The notes under the pieces: model-generated
Databases searched by the model: none
What the model was told of the DNA's origin: nothing
What the model saw: only the letters and a program-made list of their open reading frames with translations
Translations under genes and position numbers: made by a program
In this document: in pieces, positions 24,536 to 32,432 of the stretch
Position numbering within the stretch: position 1 is the stretch's first letter
How the letters are laid out: each line of letters starts with the position of its first letter
DNA from: Micromonospora sp. ATCC 39149
Lineage (GTDB): Bacteria > Actinomycetota > Actinomycetes > Mycobacteriales > Micromonosporaceae
Assembly (NCBI RefSeq): GCF_000158815.1
Contig: NZ_GG657738.1
Span: forward strand, 4,165,596 to 4,229,595
DNA length: 64,000 bases
Direction: 5' to 3'

Positions 24536-25051
24536 ATGCAGTTCGGCCGCTACTACGAGGAGTTCGAGGTCGGCGCGGTCTACCGGCACTGGCCGGGCAA
24601 AACCGTCACCGAGTACGACGACCACCTCTTCTGCCTGCTCACCATGAACCACCACCCCCTGCACCTCGACGCGCACTACGCCGAGTCGGCGAGCCAGTTC
24701 GGGCGCAACGTCGTGGTCGGCAACTACGTCTACTCCCTGCTGCTCGGCCTCTCCGTGCCCGACGTCAGTGGCAAGGCCATCGCGAACCTTGAGGTCGAGT
24801 CGCTGCGGCACGTCGCACCGACCTTCCACGGCGACACCATCTACGGCGAGACCACCGTCCTGGACAAGCGTGAGTCCGAGTCGAAGCCGGACCGGGGCGT
24901 CGTGTCGGTGGAGACCCGCGGCTACAAGCAGGACGGCACCATGGTCTGCGTCTTCCGCCGCCGGGTGATGGTCCCCAAGCGGGCGTACGCCGCCACGACC
25001 GTCGCAGCGGGCGTCGACCCGGAGCGGCCGAGCTTCCCCGAGCCGCGCTGA
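24536..25051 (+). CDS. MaoC-family hydratase, mesaconyl-CoA hydratase-like
   Basis: A 171-aa hot-dog-fold protein, MQFGRYYEEFEVG at the start. The MaoC signature is seen as 'EYDDHLFCLLTMNHHPLHLD', with the catalytic Asp/His pair expected in 'DDHLF' or 'NHHPLH'. It closely resembles the hydratase of the Streptomyces ccr cluster, which fits hydration of mesaconyl-CoA to beta-methylmalyl-CoA between the acyl-CoA dehydrogenase (18.6 kb) and the lyase (15.4 kb). The start is ATG at 24536 after GAAGGGG; a GTG 15 bases earlier is unlikely. Confidence 0.87.
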   Translation: MQFGRYYEEFEVGAVYRHWPGKTVTEYDDHLFCLLTMNHHPLHLDAHYAESASQFGRNVVVGNYVYSLLLGLSVPDVSGKAIANLEVESLRHVAPTFHGDTIYGETTVLDKRESESKPDRGVVSVETRGYKQDGTMVCVFRRRVMVPKRAYAATTVAAGVDPERPSFPEPR

Positions 25052-25145
25052 CTCCTTCCGTGCGCCGTCCCGTCCTTTCCGGCGCCGTTGCGGCGAAGGG
25101 GCCCGGCGTGCCGGACGGGGCCATATGCTGGCGCCGGAGGTCCCC

Positions 25146-25652
25146 ATGAGCCACTCCGTCGCCGGAGAGCCGCCCTCTGCCGGCCGCCGCGCCGTACCGT
25201 TGACCACCGCCGTCTACTCCGCCGCCGAGTGGGACCTGCTGACCGGCCTCCCCGGCCGAGTGCTCGTGGCCGCCGCCGCGCCCGCCCCTGGCGACCCGTC
25301 CCGGGGCGTCGCCGCCGGGCTGGCCGGCCTGGACGCCGTGGCCGCCGGTCGCGCCTCCGACAGCGACCTGGTCCGCGCCGTGGTCGCCGCCATCTACGCG
25401 CGGCACGACGGGACGGCCGCACCGGCCGACCGGCTCACCGACCCGGTCGACCTGCTGGCCGCCTGCCGGGCCACGGTCCGGCTGCTGCGCCAGCGGGCCG
25501 ACCCCGCCGACTCGGCCGCGTACCGGCAGTGGGTGCAGTCGGTGGCGGCCCGGGTCCGCCGGGCTGCCGCCGGGGCCCCGGCGGGCATGGCCGCCACGCC
25601 GGCCGACCTGCGCTTCCTGGACCGGCTCGGCGGCGCCCTAGACCTGGGCTGA
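25146..25652 (+). CDS. conserved hypothetical protein, 168 aa
   Basis: ATG at 25146 with GGAGG five bases upstream. It is an Ala/Arg-rich, all-helical protein without membrane segments. The start of the conserved part is 'AVYSAAEWDLLTGLPGRVLVAAAA', followed by 'DLVRAVVAAIYARHDG'. No characterised homologue is recognised; related proteins seem restricted to actinobacteria. The neighbours (MaoC, TrmH) give no clue. Confidence 0.7.
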   Translation: MSHSVAGEPPSAGRRAVPLTTAVYSAAEWDLLTGLPGRVLVAAAAPAPGDPSRGVAAGLAGLDAVAAGRASDSDLVRAVVAAIYARHDGTAAPADRLTDPVDLLAACRATVRLLRQRADPADSAAYRQWVQSVAARVRRAAAGAPAGMAATPADLRFLDRLGGALDLG

Positions 25653-25719
25653 CCCGCCCGACCAGGCGGCCCGGCCCGCCGCGCCCGGCGGGCCGGGGTG
25701 TCCGTACGCTCTGCAGACC

Positions 25720-26343
25720 GTGACCGGTGACCAGCTCGACGTCGGCGTGGGACCGTGGATCGGCGATCCCCCGGACGATCCGCGCTACGACCCGGAGTTG
25801 CTCGCCGGGGGCGACCGGCGCAACGTCGTGGACCGCTACCGGTACTGGCGGCGCGAGGCCGTGGTGGCCGACCTCGACCGACGCCGGCACGACTTCCACG
25901 TGGCGATCGAGAACTGGCAGCACGACCTCAACATCGGCACCGTGGTCCGCAACGCCAACGCCTTCCTCGCCGCCGAGGTGCACATCGTCGGGCGGCGACG
26001 GTGGAACCGGCGGGGTGCCATGGTGACCGACCGGTACCAGCACGTCCGGCACCACGAGACGATCGAGGAGTTCGCTGCTTGGGCGGCGGGCCGGAACCTG
26101 CCGGTGGTGGGCATCGACAACCTGCCCGGCTCCCGCCCGCTGGAGACGACGAGCCTGCCGCGCCGCTGCGCGCTGCTCTTCGGCCAGGAGGGTCCGGGGT
26201 TGTCCGACGCCGCGCGGGCCGCCTGCGACCAGCTCTTCTCCATCGCCCAGTACGGCTCCACCCGGTCGATCAACGCCGGGGTGGCCAGCGGCATCGCCAT
26301 GCACGCCTGGATCCGCGCCCACGCCGGCCCGCCGCCCGCCTGA
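25720..26343 (+). CDS. SpoU/TrmH-family RNA 2'-O-methyltransferase
   Basis: A 207-aa SPOUT methyltransferase that would methylate ribose in tRNA or rRNA. The trefoil-knot motifs are 'NIGTVVRNANAF' (motif 1), 'ALLFGQEGPGLS' (motif 2) and 'QYGSTRSINAGVASGIAMHAW' core around residues 175-195 (motif 3). GTG start at 25720 (VTGDQLDVG). Motif order and length fit the TrmH group; the exact RNA position cannot be told. Confidence 0.88.
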   Translation: MTGDQLDVGVGPWIGDPPDDPRYDPELLAGGDRRNVVDRYRYWRREAVVADLDRRRHDFHVAIENWQHDLNIGTVVRNANAFLAAEVHIVGRRRWNRRGAMVTDRYQHVRHHETIEEFAAWAAGRNLPVVGIDNLPGSRPLETTSLPRRCALLFGQEGPGLSDAARAACDQLFSIAQYGSTRSINAGVASGIAMHAWIRAHAGPPPA

Positions 26344-26420
26344 CCGTCCGCTGCTGATCGCCCGCCCCTGACCAACCGCCCGCCCGTGACCGCCGACCCC
26401 TGACGGTCCGGCCCTGACCG
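26341..26420. repeat. degenerate CCC-TGACC direct repeats
   Basis: About five imperfect copies of a CCGCCCSTGACC-like unit lie between the TrmH-type gene and the DUF6758 gene. They are too degenerate to be called a minisatellite with certainty. Confidence 0.5.
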
Positions 26421-26508
26421 CCCGCGGCGTGGCGGCGGGGCACCGCGACCAGCCGGGGAATTGGCAGCTCGACTTGACTATGGGGCTAGCCGGGGCGACG
26501 GTGGAAAC

Positions 26509-27204
26509 GTGAGTGTCGTGGTGAGTTGCCCCAGGTGTGGTGGATCCGTCCGGGAGCCGGGCCTGATGCACACGGAGTGGCGGTGCCTGCGCTGTGGACC
26601 CGTGCCGCCGCTGCACGTGCCCGAGCACATCGGAGCGGAGATCGTGGCCAGCGTGGTCCACCGGGTAGCCGCCACCGGGCCCGCCGACGGCCCCGTCACG
26701 CCGGTCTGGTGCCCGTGGCCGCTGCCGCCCGGCTGGACCCTCACCGGCATGGCGTACGCCGGTGACGACCGCACCGGAGTGCGCGCCACCGCCGTGGCCC
26801 TCACCGGGCCCGAGCCGCTAGGCGGCGGCCCGGCCGACCTGGTGTTCGTGGCCGAGGAGCCGGGCGTGGGGCTGGGCACCCGGTTCGCCGGGATGGCGGG
26901 CCCCGACCCGGGCCCGCAACTCGCCGAGGCGCTGGAGGATCCCGGCCCCGGGCATCCCGGGCATGTCGGGCAGGCCAGGATCCGCGCCGCCGGCCACCCG
27001 ACTCCACTGTGGCTCGTGAATTCTCCGACGGATCGAAGCGCGTACGCCGGCGAGGCTCGGGGAATGTGGCTTCATGCGATAGCCTGGCCGGCGAGCGCGG
27101 GACATCTGCTCGCCGAGGACGTGGAACTGCACGACCTCACCGAGTGGATGCCGTCCGAGCTCGTGTACGGCGCTCCGTCTCCGTACCTGCACGGGAAGGC
27201 CTGA
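26509..27204 (+). CDS. DUF6758 family protein with N-terminal zinc ribbon
   Basis: A 231-aa protein. Four cysteines form a zinc-ribbon pattern near the N-terminus (SCPRCGG at 6-12 and RCLRCGP at about 28-34). The rest matches the actinobacterial DUF6758 family, with 'WCPWPLPPGWTLTGMAYAGDDRTG', 'AEEPGVGLGTRFAGMAGPDPG' and 'LWLVNSPTDRSAYAGEARGMWL'. GTG start at 26509 (VSVVVSCPRC). No function is known. Related genes lie next to PHP-domain and MarC genes in Streptomyces, and those families occur about 4 kb downstream here. Confidence 0.85.
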   Translation: MSVVVSCPRCGGSVREPGLMHTEWRCLRCGPVPPLHVPEHIGAEIVASVVHRVAATGPADGPVTPVWCPWPLPPGWTLTGMAYAGDDRTGVRATAVALTGPEPLGGGPADLVFVAEEPGVGLGTRFAGMAGPDPGPQLAEALEDPGPGHPGHVGQARIRAAGHPTPLWLVNSPTDRSAYAGEARGMWLHAIAWPASAGHLLAEDVELHDLTEWMPSELVYGAPSPYLHGKA

Positions 27205-27337
27205 CAAGCGGACAAGCTTGGCGAGTCTCCCGTTCTGTCGGAGAACGGACGCAGAGATTCACTGTACGACACCTTACTGATACTCTGGGTGCCGCTGCGG
27301 TAAATGGACCCGGCGCCGCGCGAGAGGATGGCCCGCC

Positions 27338-27496
27338 ATGGTCAAGAAGGTCCTCACCTGGGCCGGTATCGCATTCTTGATCTTCTTTGTTGCGTACCGG
27401 CCGAACTCCGCCGCAGACGTCTTCAAGTCGATCGGCGGCGGCATCATGGACATCGCCCAGGGGTTCGGCGACTTCTTCACCAGCCTCATCGCCTAG
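27338..27496 (+). CDS. small membrane protein, 52 aa
   Basis: Starts with ATG at 27338 (MVKKVLTWAGIAFLIFFVAY) after GAGAGGA, followed by a short polar part 'RPNSAADVFKSIGGGIMDIA' and a hydrophobic end 'GFGDFFTSLIA'. One clear membrane helix. It lies six bases before the PH-domain protein gene, so the two form an operon. Homologues of this size occur beside the same gene in actinobacteria. Function unknown. Confidence 0.75.
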   Translation: MVKKVLTWAGIAFLIFFVAYRPNSAADVFKSIGGGIMDIAQGFGDFFTSLIA

Positions 27497-27502
27497 CCGC
27501 CG

Positions 27503-28381
27503 ATGGGAAGCCCCTCCGGTCCGCCGTTCGACCCCGACGACCCAGACCGGGAGCGCCGGGATCGAGACACGGAGCCGATTCCCCGAATCCGGCCCGAGGA
27601 CGGGCCGGCCTCCGGCCAGGGGCCGGGCTTCTCCAGTGGTCCCCCCTTTTCGGACGATGTCGGCTACGGCGACGGCCCCTTCGCGGGCCAGGCGCGCTCC
27701 GGGCGGGCCTGGGTCCGTGACCCGGAGGCCGACTACCAGCCGCCGCAGATCTCCGAGGACGAGCTCGCCGGGCTGCGGGTCGACGCCTCCGGGATGCCGC
27801 TCGGTCCCCGGCGGGTCCTGCCGCTGGAGGACGAGCCCAGCTCCCTGGTGGCGCGCTACCTCTTCCCCACCGAGCGGTACCGGGGGGAGTGGAAGCGGCA
27901 CTGGATCCACCTGACCACGCCGATCCTCGTGGGCATCGGGGCGACCTTCGTCCTCGGCTATCTCTCCGGCTTCCTCGCCGGGCGGGACGTGAGTGCGCTG
28001 ACCACCGTCGCGGTGCTGCTCTGGTTCGCCGTGATGGGGTGGGTGGCCTGGAAGGTCGCCGACTGGTGGTACGACCGGTTCATCCTGACCAACAAGCGGG
28101 TCATGGTGGTCACCGGCATCATCACCCGCAAGGTGGCGATGATGCCGCTCGCCCGGGTCACCGACATGAAGTACGAGCAGAGCCCCGCCGGTCGTGCCCT
28201 GAACTACGGCACGTTCGTGCTGGAGTCCGCCGGCCAGGACCAGGCGCTTCGGGAGATCAAGAACCTGCCCAACCCGAACGAGCTCTACCTGCGCGTCGTC
28301 GAGGAGATGTACGAGCCGCAGGCGGTCGAGGCCCGGTTGGGCAAGGAGGCGGACGAGGCCAAGGCCGACGACGGGGCGTGA
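27503..28381 (+). CDS. bacterial PH-domain (bPH_2/YdbT-like) membrane protein
   Basis: A 292-aa protein. The N-terminal ~105 residues are acidic and Pro/Gly-rich. Two membrane helices follow (about 136-158 and 165-187), then a bacterial pleckstrin-homology domain with 'WWYDRFILTNKRVMVVTGIITRK' core and 'MMPLARVTDMKYEQS', and a charged tail (EADEAKADDG). The layout matches actinobacterial bPH_2 proteins of unknown function that sit in the cytoplasmic membrane. Coupled to the 52-aa membrane protein upstream. Confidence 0.87.
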   Translation: MGSPSGPPFDPDDPDRERRDRDTEPIPRIRPEDGPASGQGPGFSSGPPFSDDVGYGDGPFAGQARSGRAWVRDPEADYQPPQISEDELAGLRVDASGMPLGPRRVLPLEDEPSSLVARYLFPTERYRGEWKRHWIHLTTPILVGIGATFVLGYLSGFLAGRDVSALTTVAVLLWFAVMGWVAWKVADWWYDRFILTNKRVMVVTGIITRKVAMMPLARVTDMKYEQSPAGRALNYGTFVLESAGQDQALREIKNLPNPNELYLRVVEEMYEPQAVEARLGKEADEAKADDGA

Positions 28382-28487
28382 AGCTTTCCGTCCGAACATC
28401 GGAGGAACGCCGCACCTTTTGCCGTCGCCCCGCCCCGCCCCGGCATGAAAACCTGCCATGCAGGCACGGGGGTGCGGGAGGTGAGCG

Positions 28488-29333
28488 GTGGCCGCGAAAG
28501 ACCCGCTGGAGGAGGAGTTCCGCGAATTCGTCGCGGCCCGCTCCGGAGCGCTATTGCGCACCGCGTACCTCCTCACCGGCGACTGGGCCACGGCAGAGGA
28601 CCTGCTCCAGACGGCGCTGACCAAGACGTACCTGGCCTGCAGGCGGCTCGGCGGCATCGAGGCGATCGAGCCGTACGCCCGCCGTGTCATGGTCAACACG
28701 TCGACGAGTTGGTGGCGGCGGCGCTGGCACGGTGAGCGGCCGACCGAGGTGCTGCCGGAGCGGGCCGCAGTCGACGAGATCGAGCAGCAGCTCGACCGGG
28801 ACGTGCTCTGGCGGCAGCTCAGGGCGTTGCCCAGCCGGCAGCGGGCAGTGCTGGTGCTGCGCTTCTACGAGGACATGTCGGAGGCACAGACCGCCGCGCT
28901 GCTGGAGATCTCTCCCGGCACGGTGAAGAGCCAGACCTCCCGGGCGCTGGCCACCTTGCGCCGGCGGCTGGGCGACCAGGCGGCCCTGGGCCTGGCCGAC
29001 GGCCGGGCGCAAACGCGGCCCGAGGGACGGGTGGAGGAACGCCCCGAGGGGCGGGCGGGCAACCCGTCCGCCGGCCGGGCCCGGACGAGAGCCGGGGACG
29101 TACCCCGCCACCCCGACCGGCGCGCCGCCGCGCCGCGTCCCGCCTCGGCGGCGATGCCCGACGTGCCGCGTCCCGGCCGGACGGCGGCGACCGACACGCC
29201 CGCGCCGAGCGGGTCCGGTCCCCGTCCCGCCCCGGCGACGCCGCGACGGCCGGCCCCGGCCGTCGGCGGCCCCCCGGCAGGTGACACCCCGCTCGTGGTG
29301 CCGGCTGAGGCCGTCGGCGCGGAGCGGAGGTGA
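28488..29333 (+). CDS. SigE-family ECF RNA polymerase sigma factor with long C-terminal tail
   Basis: A 281-aa sigma factor. Sigma region 2 (about 12-80, 'LLRTAYLLTGDWATAEDLLQ') and region 4 (about 105-160, 'LPSRQRAVLVLRFYEDMSEA', 'GTVKSQTSRALATLRRRLG') match the actinobacterial SigE family (sigma-70 Myxo/ECF41-unlike group named SigE family). Usual length is about 170 aa; here about 110 extra residues rich in Pro, Ala and Arg follow. The start is GTG at 28488 after GGGAGG. The stop overlaps the next gene (GTGA), whose product is a membrane protein and a probable regulator. Confidence 0.87.
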   Translation: MAAKDPLEEEFREFVAARSGALLRTAYLLTGDWATAEDLLQTALTKTYLACRRLGGIEAIEPYARRVMVNTSTSWWRRRWHGERPTEVLPERAAVDEIEQQLDRDVLWRQLRALPSRQRAVLVLRFYEDMSEAQTAALLEISPGTVKSQTSRALATLRRRLGDQAALGLADGRAQTRPEGRVEERPEGRAGNPSAGRARTRAGDVPRHPDRRAAAPRPASAAMPDVPRPGRTAATDTPAPSGSGPRPAPATPRRPAPAVGGPPAGDTPLVVPAEAVGAERR

Positions 29334-30622
29334 GTGCGGTGCCCGGCCCCGCTGACAACCGGACGGCCGTTCCCGCGCGTCCAACAGGCATGACGGCGGA
29401 CCAACTGGAGCGCGCGATCCGGGAGACCCTCTCCCGGCAGGCCGCCGTGCCGCGCCCGTGCACCGTCGACCCGGCCGGCCTGGCCATCCGGCGGGCCACC
29501 CGGACGCGCCGCCGCCGGTTGTTCACCGGCACCGCCCTGGCGGGTATGGCCACGGTGCTGGTCAGCGTCGGCATGGTGCAGCTCAGTCCGCAGGCGGGTC
29601 ACCCCACCCCACCGACGGTGGTGCTCGGCGACCCGCGCGACTCCTCCTGGCCGGCTCCGGAACCGGTGCCGAGCCCGTCGGGTGGAACGTCGCGACCGTC
29701 CCTTGGGCCGGCCGGCGCCGCGGTGGACCTGGTCGTCAACGGAACGCTCTACACCAGCGGTAAGACGGGCATTCCCCTCGGGGTGGTCGTCGCCGACCGA
29801 GCTCAGCGCGTACCGGATCGGGGCGGCTGGCTGGTGGTGGGCGCGCCCACCGTCGCCGGCCGGGCTCTGCTGTCCGTGCACCCCGACGGCAGCACGCGGG
29901 TGCTGCTCGCCGGCGCGGAGGCGATCGCCGTCGCCCCCGACGGGGGCCAGGTGGCCTGGCGCGACGGCGACCGGCTCTCCATCGGCGGCATCGTCGGCGA
30001 CCAGCTCGTCGCGGTCGCCGGCACGTCGGCACCCGGCGCGGCCGTCCCGGTCGGCTTCGCCGGCAACTCCGTCCTGGTGCGCCGCGATCCGGCCCGACCC
30101 GGGTACGCGCTCTGGCACCCGTCCGTGGGCGGGCTCCCCGCCGACGGCTGGCGCGACGTCATCGCCGTCCACGGGGCGCTGCCGGACGGCCGGCTCGTCG
30201 GCATGGTCCCCACCGGTACGCCCCGACGCCCCTGCCTGGCACTGCTCGACCCCAACCGCGCGCTGGCCACGATCCGTACCGCCTGCGGCCCGAACCTCAG
30301 CCCCGACGGGCCCGGTGGGGTCTCCACCGACGGCCGCTGGCTGCTGGTGAACGGCCGTACCGGCTCGTCCGGCCCCGTCGGGACGCTCCTGATCGACCTG
30401 GCCACCCTCGACGGGACGCCGGCCGCCCGCCCCGCCGGCCCGGCGTTGGCCGGCGCGGTGTCCTGGACGCCGGCGGGCACCGCCTGGTACGTCGACGCGC
30501 GGGGCGGGCTGGTGCGGGTGCGGCCCGACCGGGTGGTCGCCGGCGAGCGGGCTGCCGCCAGCCCGGTGACCGGCGTCGAGCCGACCGGCCGGCCGGTCGT
30601 CGTCACCGACCCGGCCCCCTGA
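29330..30622 (+). CDS. membrane-anchored protein coupled to ECF sigma factor, possible anti-sigma or sensor
   Basis: A 430-aa protein. A cytosolic N-terminus of about 65 residues (with 'MTADQLERAIRETLSRQAA') is followed by one membrane helix (about 62-82, 'FTGTALAGMATVLVSVGMVQL'), a Pro/Ser linker and a large extracytoplasmic domain with repeated 'DG/GR..W' turns reminiscent of a beta-propeller. The start overlaps the sigma gene stop. The layout fits a partner that senses the envelope and controls the sigma factor. No zinc HxxxCxxC anti-sigma motif is seen, so the anti-sigma role is inferred from position alone. Confidence 0.7.
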   Translation: MSAVPGPADNRTAVPARPTGMTADQLERAIRETLSRQAAVPRPCTVDPAGLAIRRATRTRRRRLFTGTALAGMATVLVSVGMVQLSPQAGHPTPPTVVLGDPRDSSWPAPEPVPSPSGGTSRPSLGPAGAAVDLVVNGTLYTSGKTGIPLGVVVADRAQRVPDRGGWLVVGAPTVAGRALLSVHPDGSTRVLLAGAEAIAVAPDGGQVAWRDGDRLSIGGIVGDQLVAVAGTSAPGAAVPVGFAGNSVLVRRDPARPGYALWHPSVGGLPADGWRDVIAVHGALPDGRLVGMVPTGTPRRPCLALLDPNRALATIRTACGPNLSPDGPGGVSTDGRWLLVNGRTGSSGPVGTLLIDLATLDGTPAARPAGPALAGAVSWTPAGTAWYVDARGGLVRVRPDRVVAGERAAASPVTGVEPTGRPVVVTDPAP

Positions 30623-30793
30623 CCGGCGCCGAGCCCTCGCCACCGCGACCGGGACAGCGGCCCGCCGGTCGGCCGGATGCCGCAGCGGGGTCGGCGGGTC
30701 TGACCGGCGGGGGGGGCGGCGGGTCTGGCCGGCGGGGGGTCGGCGAGCACGCTCGGCGGGGGCGGTGGGCGGCCCGGCGGGTAGCGTCGGGCG

Positions 30794-31675
30794 ATGACCA
30801 CCCGCGAGGTGCCGGCCGCCACCCGGATCGACCTGCACGCCCACTCGACGGCCAGCGACGGCACCCTCACCCCGGCCGAGCTGGTCCGGGCCGCCGCCGA
30901 CGCCGGCCTCGACGTGCTGGCGATCACCGACCACGACACCACGGCCGGGTGGGCGTCCGCCGTGGCCGCGCTGCCCCCGGGCCTTGCCCTGGTGCGCGGC
31001 GCGGAGATCTCCTGCCGCTGGCACGGTGCCGACCCGCCGGTGGCGCTGCACCTGCTCGCGTACCTCTTCGACCCGGAGGAGCCGGAGCTGGGCGCGGAAC
31101 TGGCCCGGGTGCGGGCCGCCCGCGAGGTGCGCGGGGAGCGGATCGTCGCGCTGCTGCGCGCCGACGGCGTCGAGCTGAGCTGGCCGGAGATCCTGGCCGG
31201 AGCAGGCGGTGGGACGGTGGGCCGCCCGCACATCGCCCAGGCGTTGATCCGCGCCGGGCTGGTGGCGACCACCACCGAGGCCTTCGGGCCGCAGTGGCTG
31301 GGCCGGCGGTACCGGCTGCCCAAGGACGACATCGACGTGTTTCGGGCGGTTCGGCTGGTTCGGGCCGCCGGCGGCGTACCGGTCTTCGCCCACCCGAAGG
31401 CGAGCCGGCGGGGCCGGGTCGTGCCCGACGAGCTGATCGTCGAGCTGGCGGCGGCGGGGCTCGCCGGCCTGGAGGCCGACCACGAGGACCACTCTGCGGC
31501 CGAGCGGGCGCACGTCCGGGCGCTCGCCGCCGAACTGGACCTTCTCGTTACCGGTTCGTCGGACTTCCACGGCACGCACAAGACCGTCCGGCTGGGCGCG
31601 TTCACCACGTCGCCCGAGGCGTACGGGCGGATCGTGGCCGAGGCCACCGGCGTGACCCCCGTCGCTTCGGCCTGA
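30794..31675 (+). CDS. PHP-domain phosphoesterase
   Basis: A 293-aa metal-dependent phosphoesterase of the TrpH/YciV group, whose members hydrolyse 3',5'-nucleotide bisphosphates or short RNA. The PHP metal motifs are 'IDLHAHSTASDG' (residues 12-23), 'ITDHDTTAGW', 'GAEISCRW' and the late 'GSSDFHGTHK'. A -10-like TAGCGT (30782-30787) lies six bases before the ATG and no Shine-Dalgarno is visible, so translation is probably leaderless. Confidence 0.87.
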   Translation: MTTREVPAATRIDLHAHSTASDGTLTPAELVRAAADAGLDVLAITDHDTTAGWASAVAALPPGLALVRGAEISCRWHGADPPVALHLLAYLFDPEEPELGAELARVRAAREVRGERIVALLRADGVELSWPEILAGAGGGTVGRPHIAQALIRAGLVATTTEAFGPQWLGRRYRLPKDDIDVFRAVRLVRAAGGVPVFAHPKASRRGRVVPDELIVELAAAGLAGLEADHEDHSAAERAHVRALAAELDLLVTGSSDFHGTHKTVRLGAFTTSPEAYGRIVAEATGVTPVASA

Positions 31676-31707
31676 TCCGCCTCCACCTGCGCGGCTACCG
31701 TGTCCGG

Positions 31708-32322
31708 GTGGATCTGAAGCTCTTCGGTGAGGTCTTCGTGACCCTGCTGGTCATCGTCGACCCGCCGGGCATGATGCCGATCTTCCTCGCGCTCACCGGG
31801 CCCCTGCCCGCCCGGGACCGCAACCGGGCGGCCTGGCAGGCGGTGGCCCTGGCGCTCGGGGTGATCGTGGTCTTCGCCGTGGCCGGGCGGACCCTGCTCG
31901 CCTACCTGCACGTCGACCTGCCGGCGCTCCAGGCGGCCGGCGGCCTGCTGCTGATCCTCGTCGCCCTGGAGTTGCTGACCGGCAAGGCCGATGACCCCAC
32001 CCAGCAGGCCACCTCCAACATCGCCCTGGTGCCGCTGGGCACCCCGCTGCTGGCCGGGCCGGGCGCCATCGTGGCGACCATGCTCTTCGTCCAGCAGGCC
32101 GACCGGGTGGTCGACTATGGCGCCATCGCGGCGGCCATCGTGGCGGTGATGCTGACCGTCTGGGTCGTCCTGCGCTTCTCCGGCGGGATCGTCAAGATCC
32201 TGCGCCCCGGGGGGATCGAGGTGCTCACCCGGATCGCCGGCCTGCTGCTCGCCGCGATCGCCGTGCAGCTCATCGCCGACGCCATCGCGGCCTTCGTCAC
32301 CCAGTACACGAGCACGACCTGA
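31708..32322 (+). CDS. MarC family integral membrane protein
   Basis: A 204-aa protein with six membrane helices. 'LLVIVDPPGMMPIFLALTG' and 'PLGTPLLAGPGAIVATMLF' (two repeats with conserved Pro-Gly) define the MarC/UPF0056 family, a transporter-like family of unknown substrate. The GTG start at 31708 has no Shine-Dalgarno; TACCGT at 31696-31701 could be a -10 for leaderless expression. It follows the PHP gene by 32 bases, as in many actinobacteria. Confidence 0.88.
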   Translation: MDLKLFGEVFVTLLVIVDPPGMMPIFLALTGPLPARDRNRAAWQAVALALGVIVVFAVAGRTLLAYLHVDLPALQAAGGLLLILVALELLTGKADDPTQQATSNIALVPLGTPLLAGPGAIVATMLFVQQADRVVDYGAIAAAIVAVMLTVWVVLRFSGGIVKILRPGGIEVLTRIAGLLLAAIAVQLIADAIAAFVTQYTSTT

Positions 32323-32432
32323 CCCGGAGCGCGAGCACGGCTCACCGGGCGGCGCGCGCACAACCTGACCCGGCGACGCGACCCGCCGACCGGGTCAGCC
32401 GGACCGTCGCACCCGGGTGGCAGGATCGCGGG

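Noticed and set aside
30690..30780. G-rich stretch before the PHP gene as a regulatory G-quadruplex or riboswitch
   Set aside because: G-runs are expected in DNA of this composition; no conserved riboswitch element was recognised.
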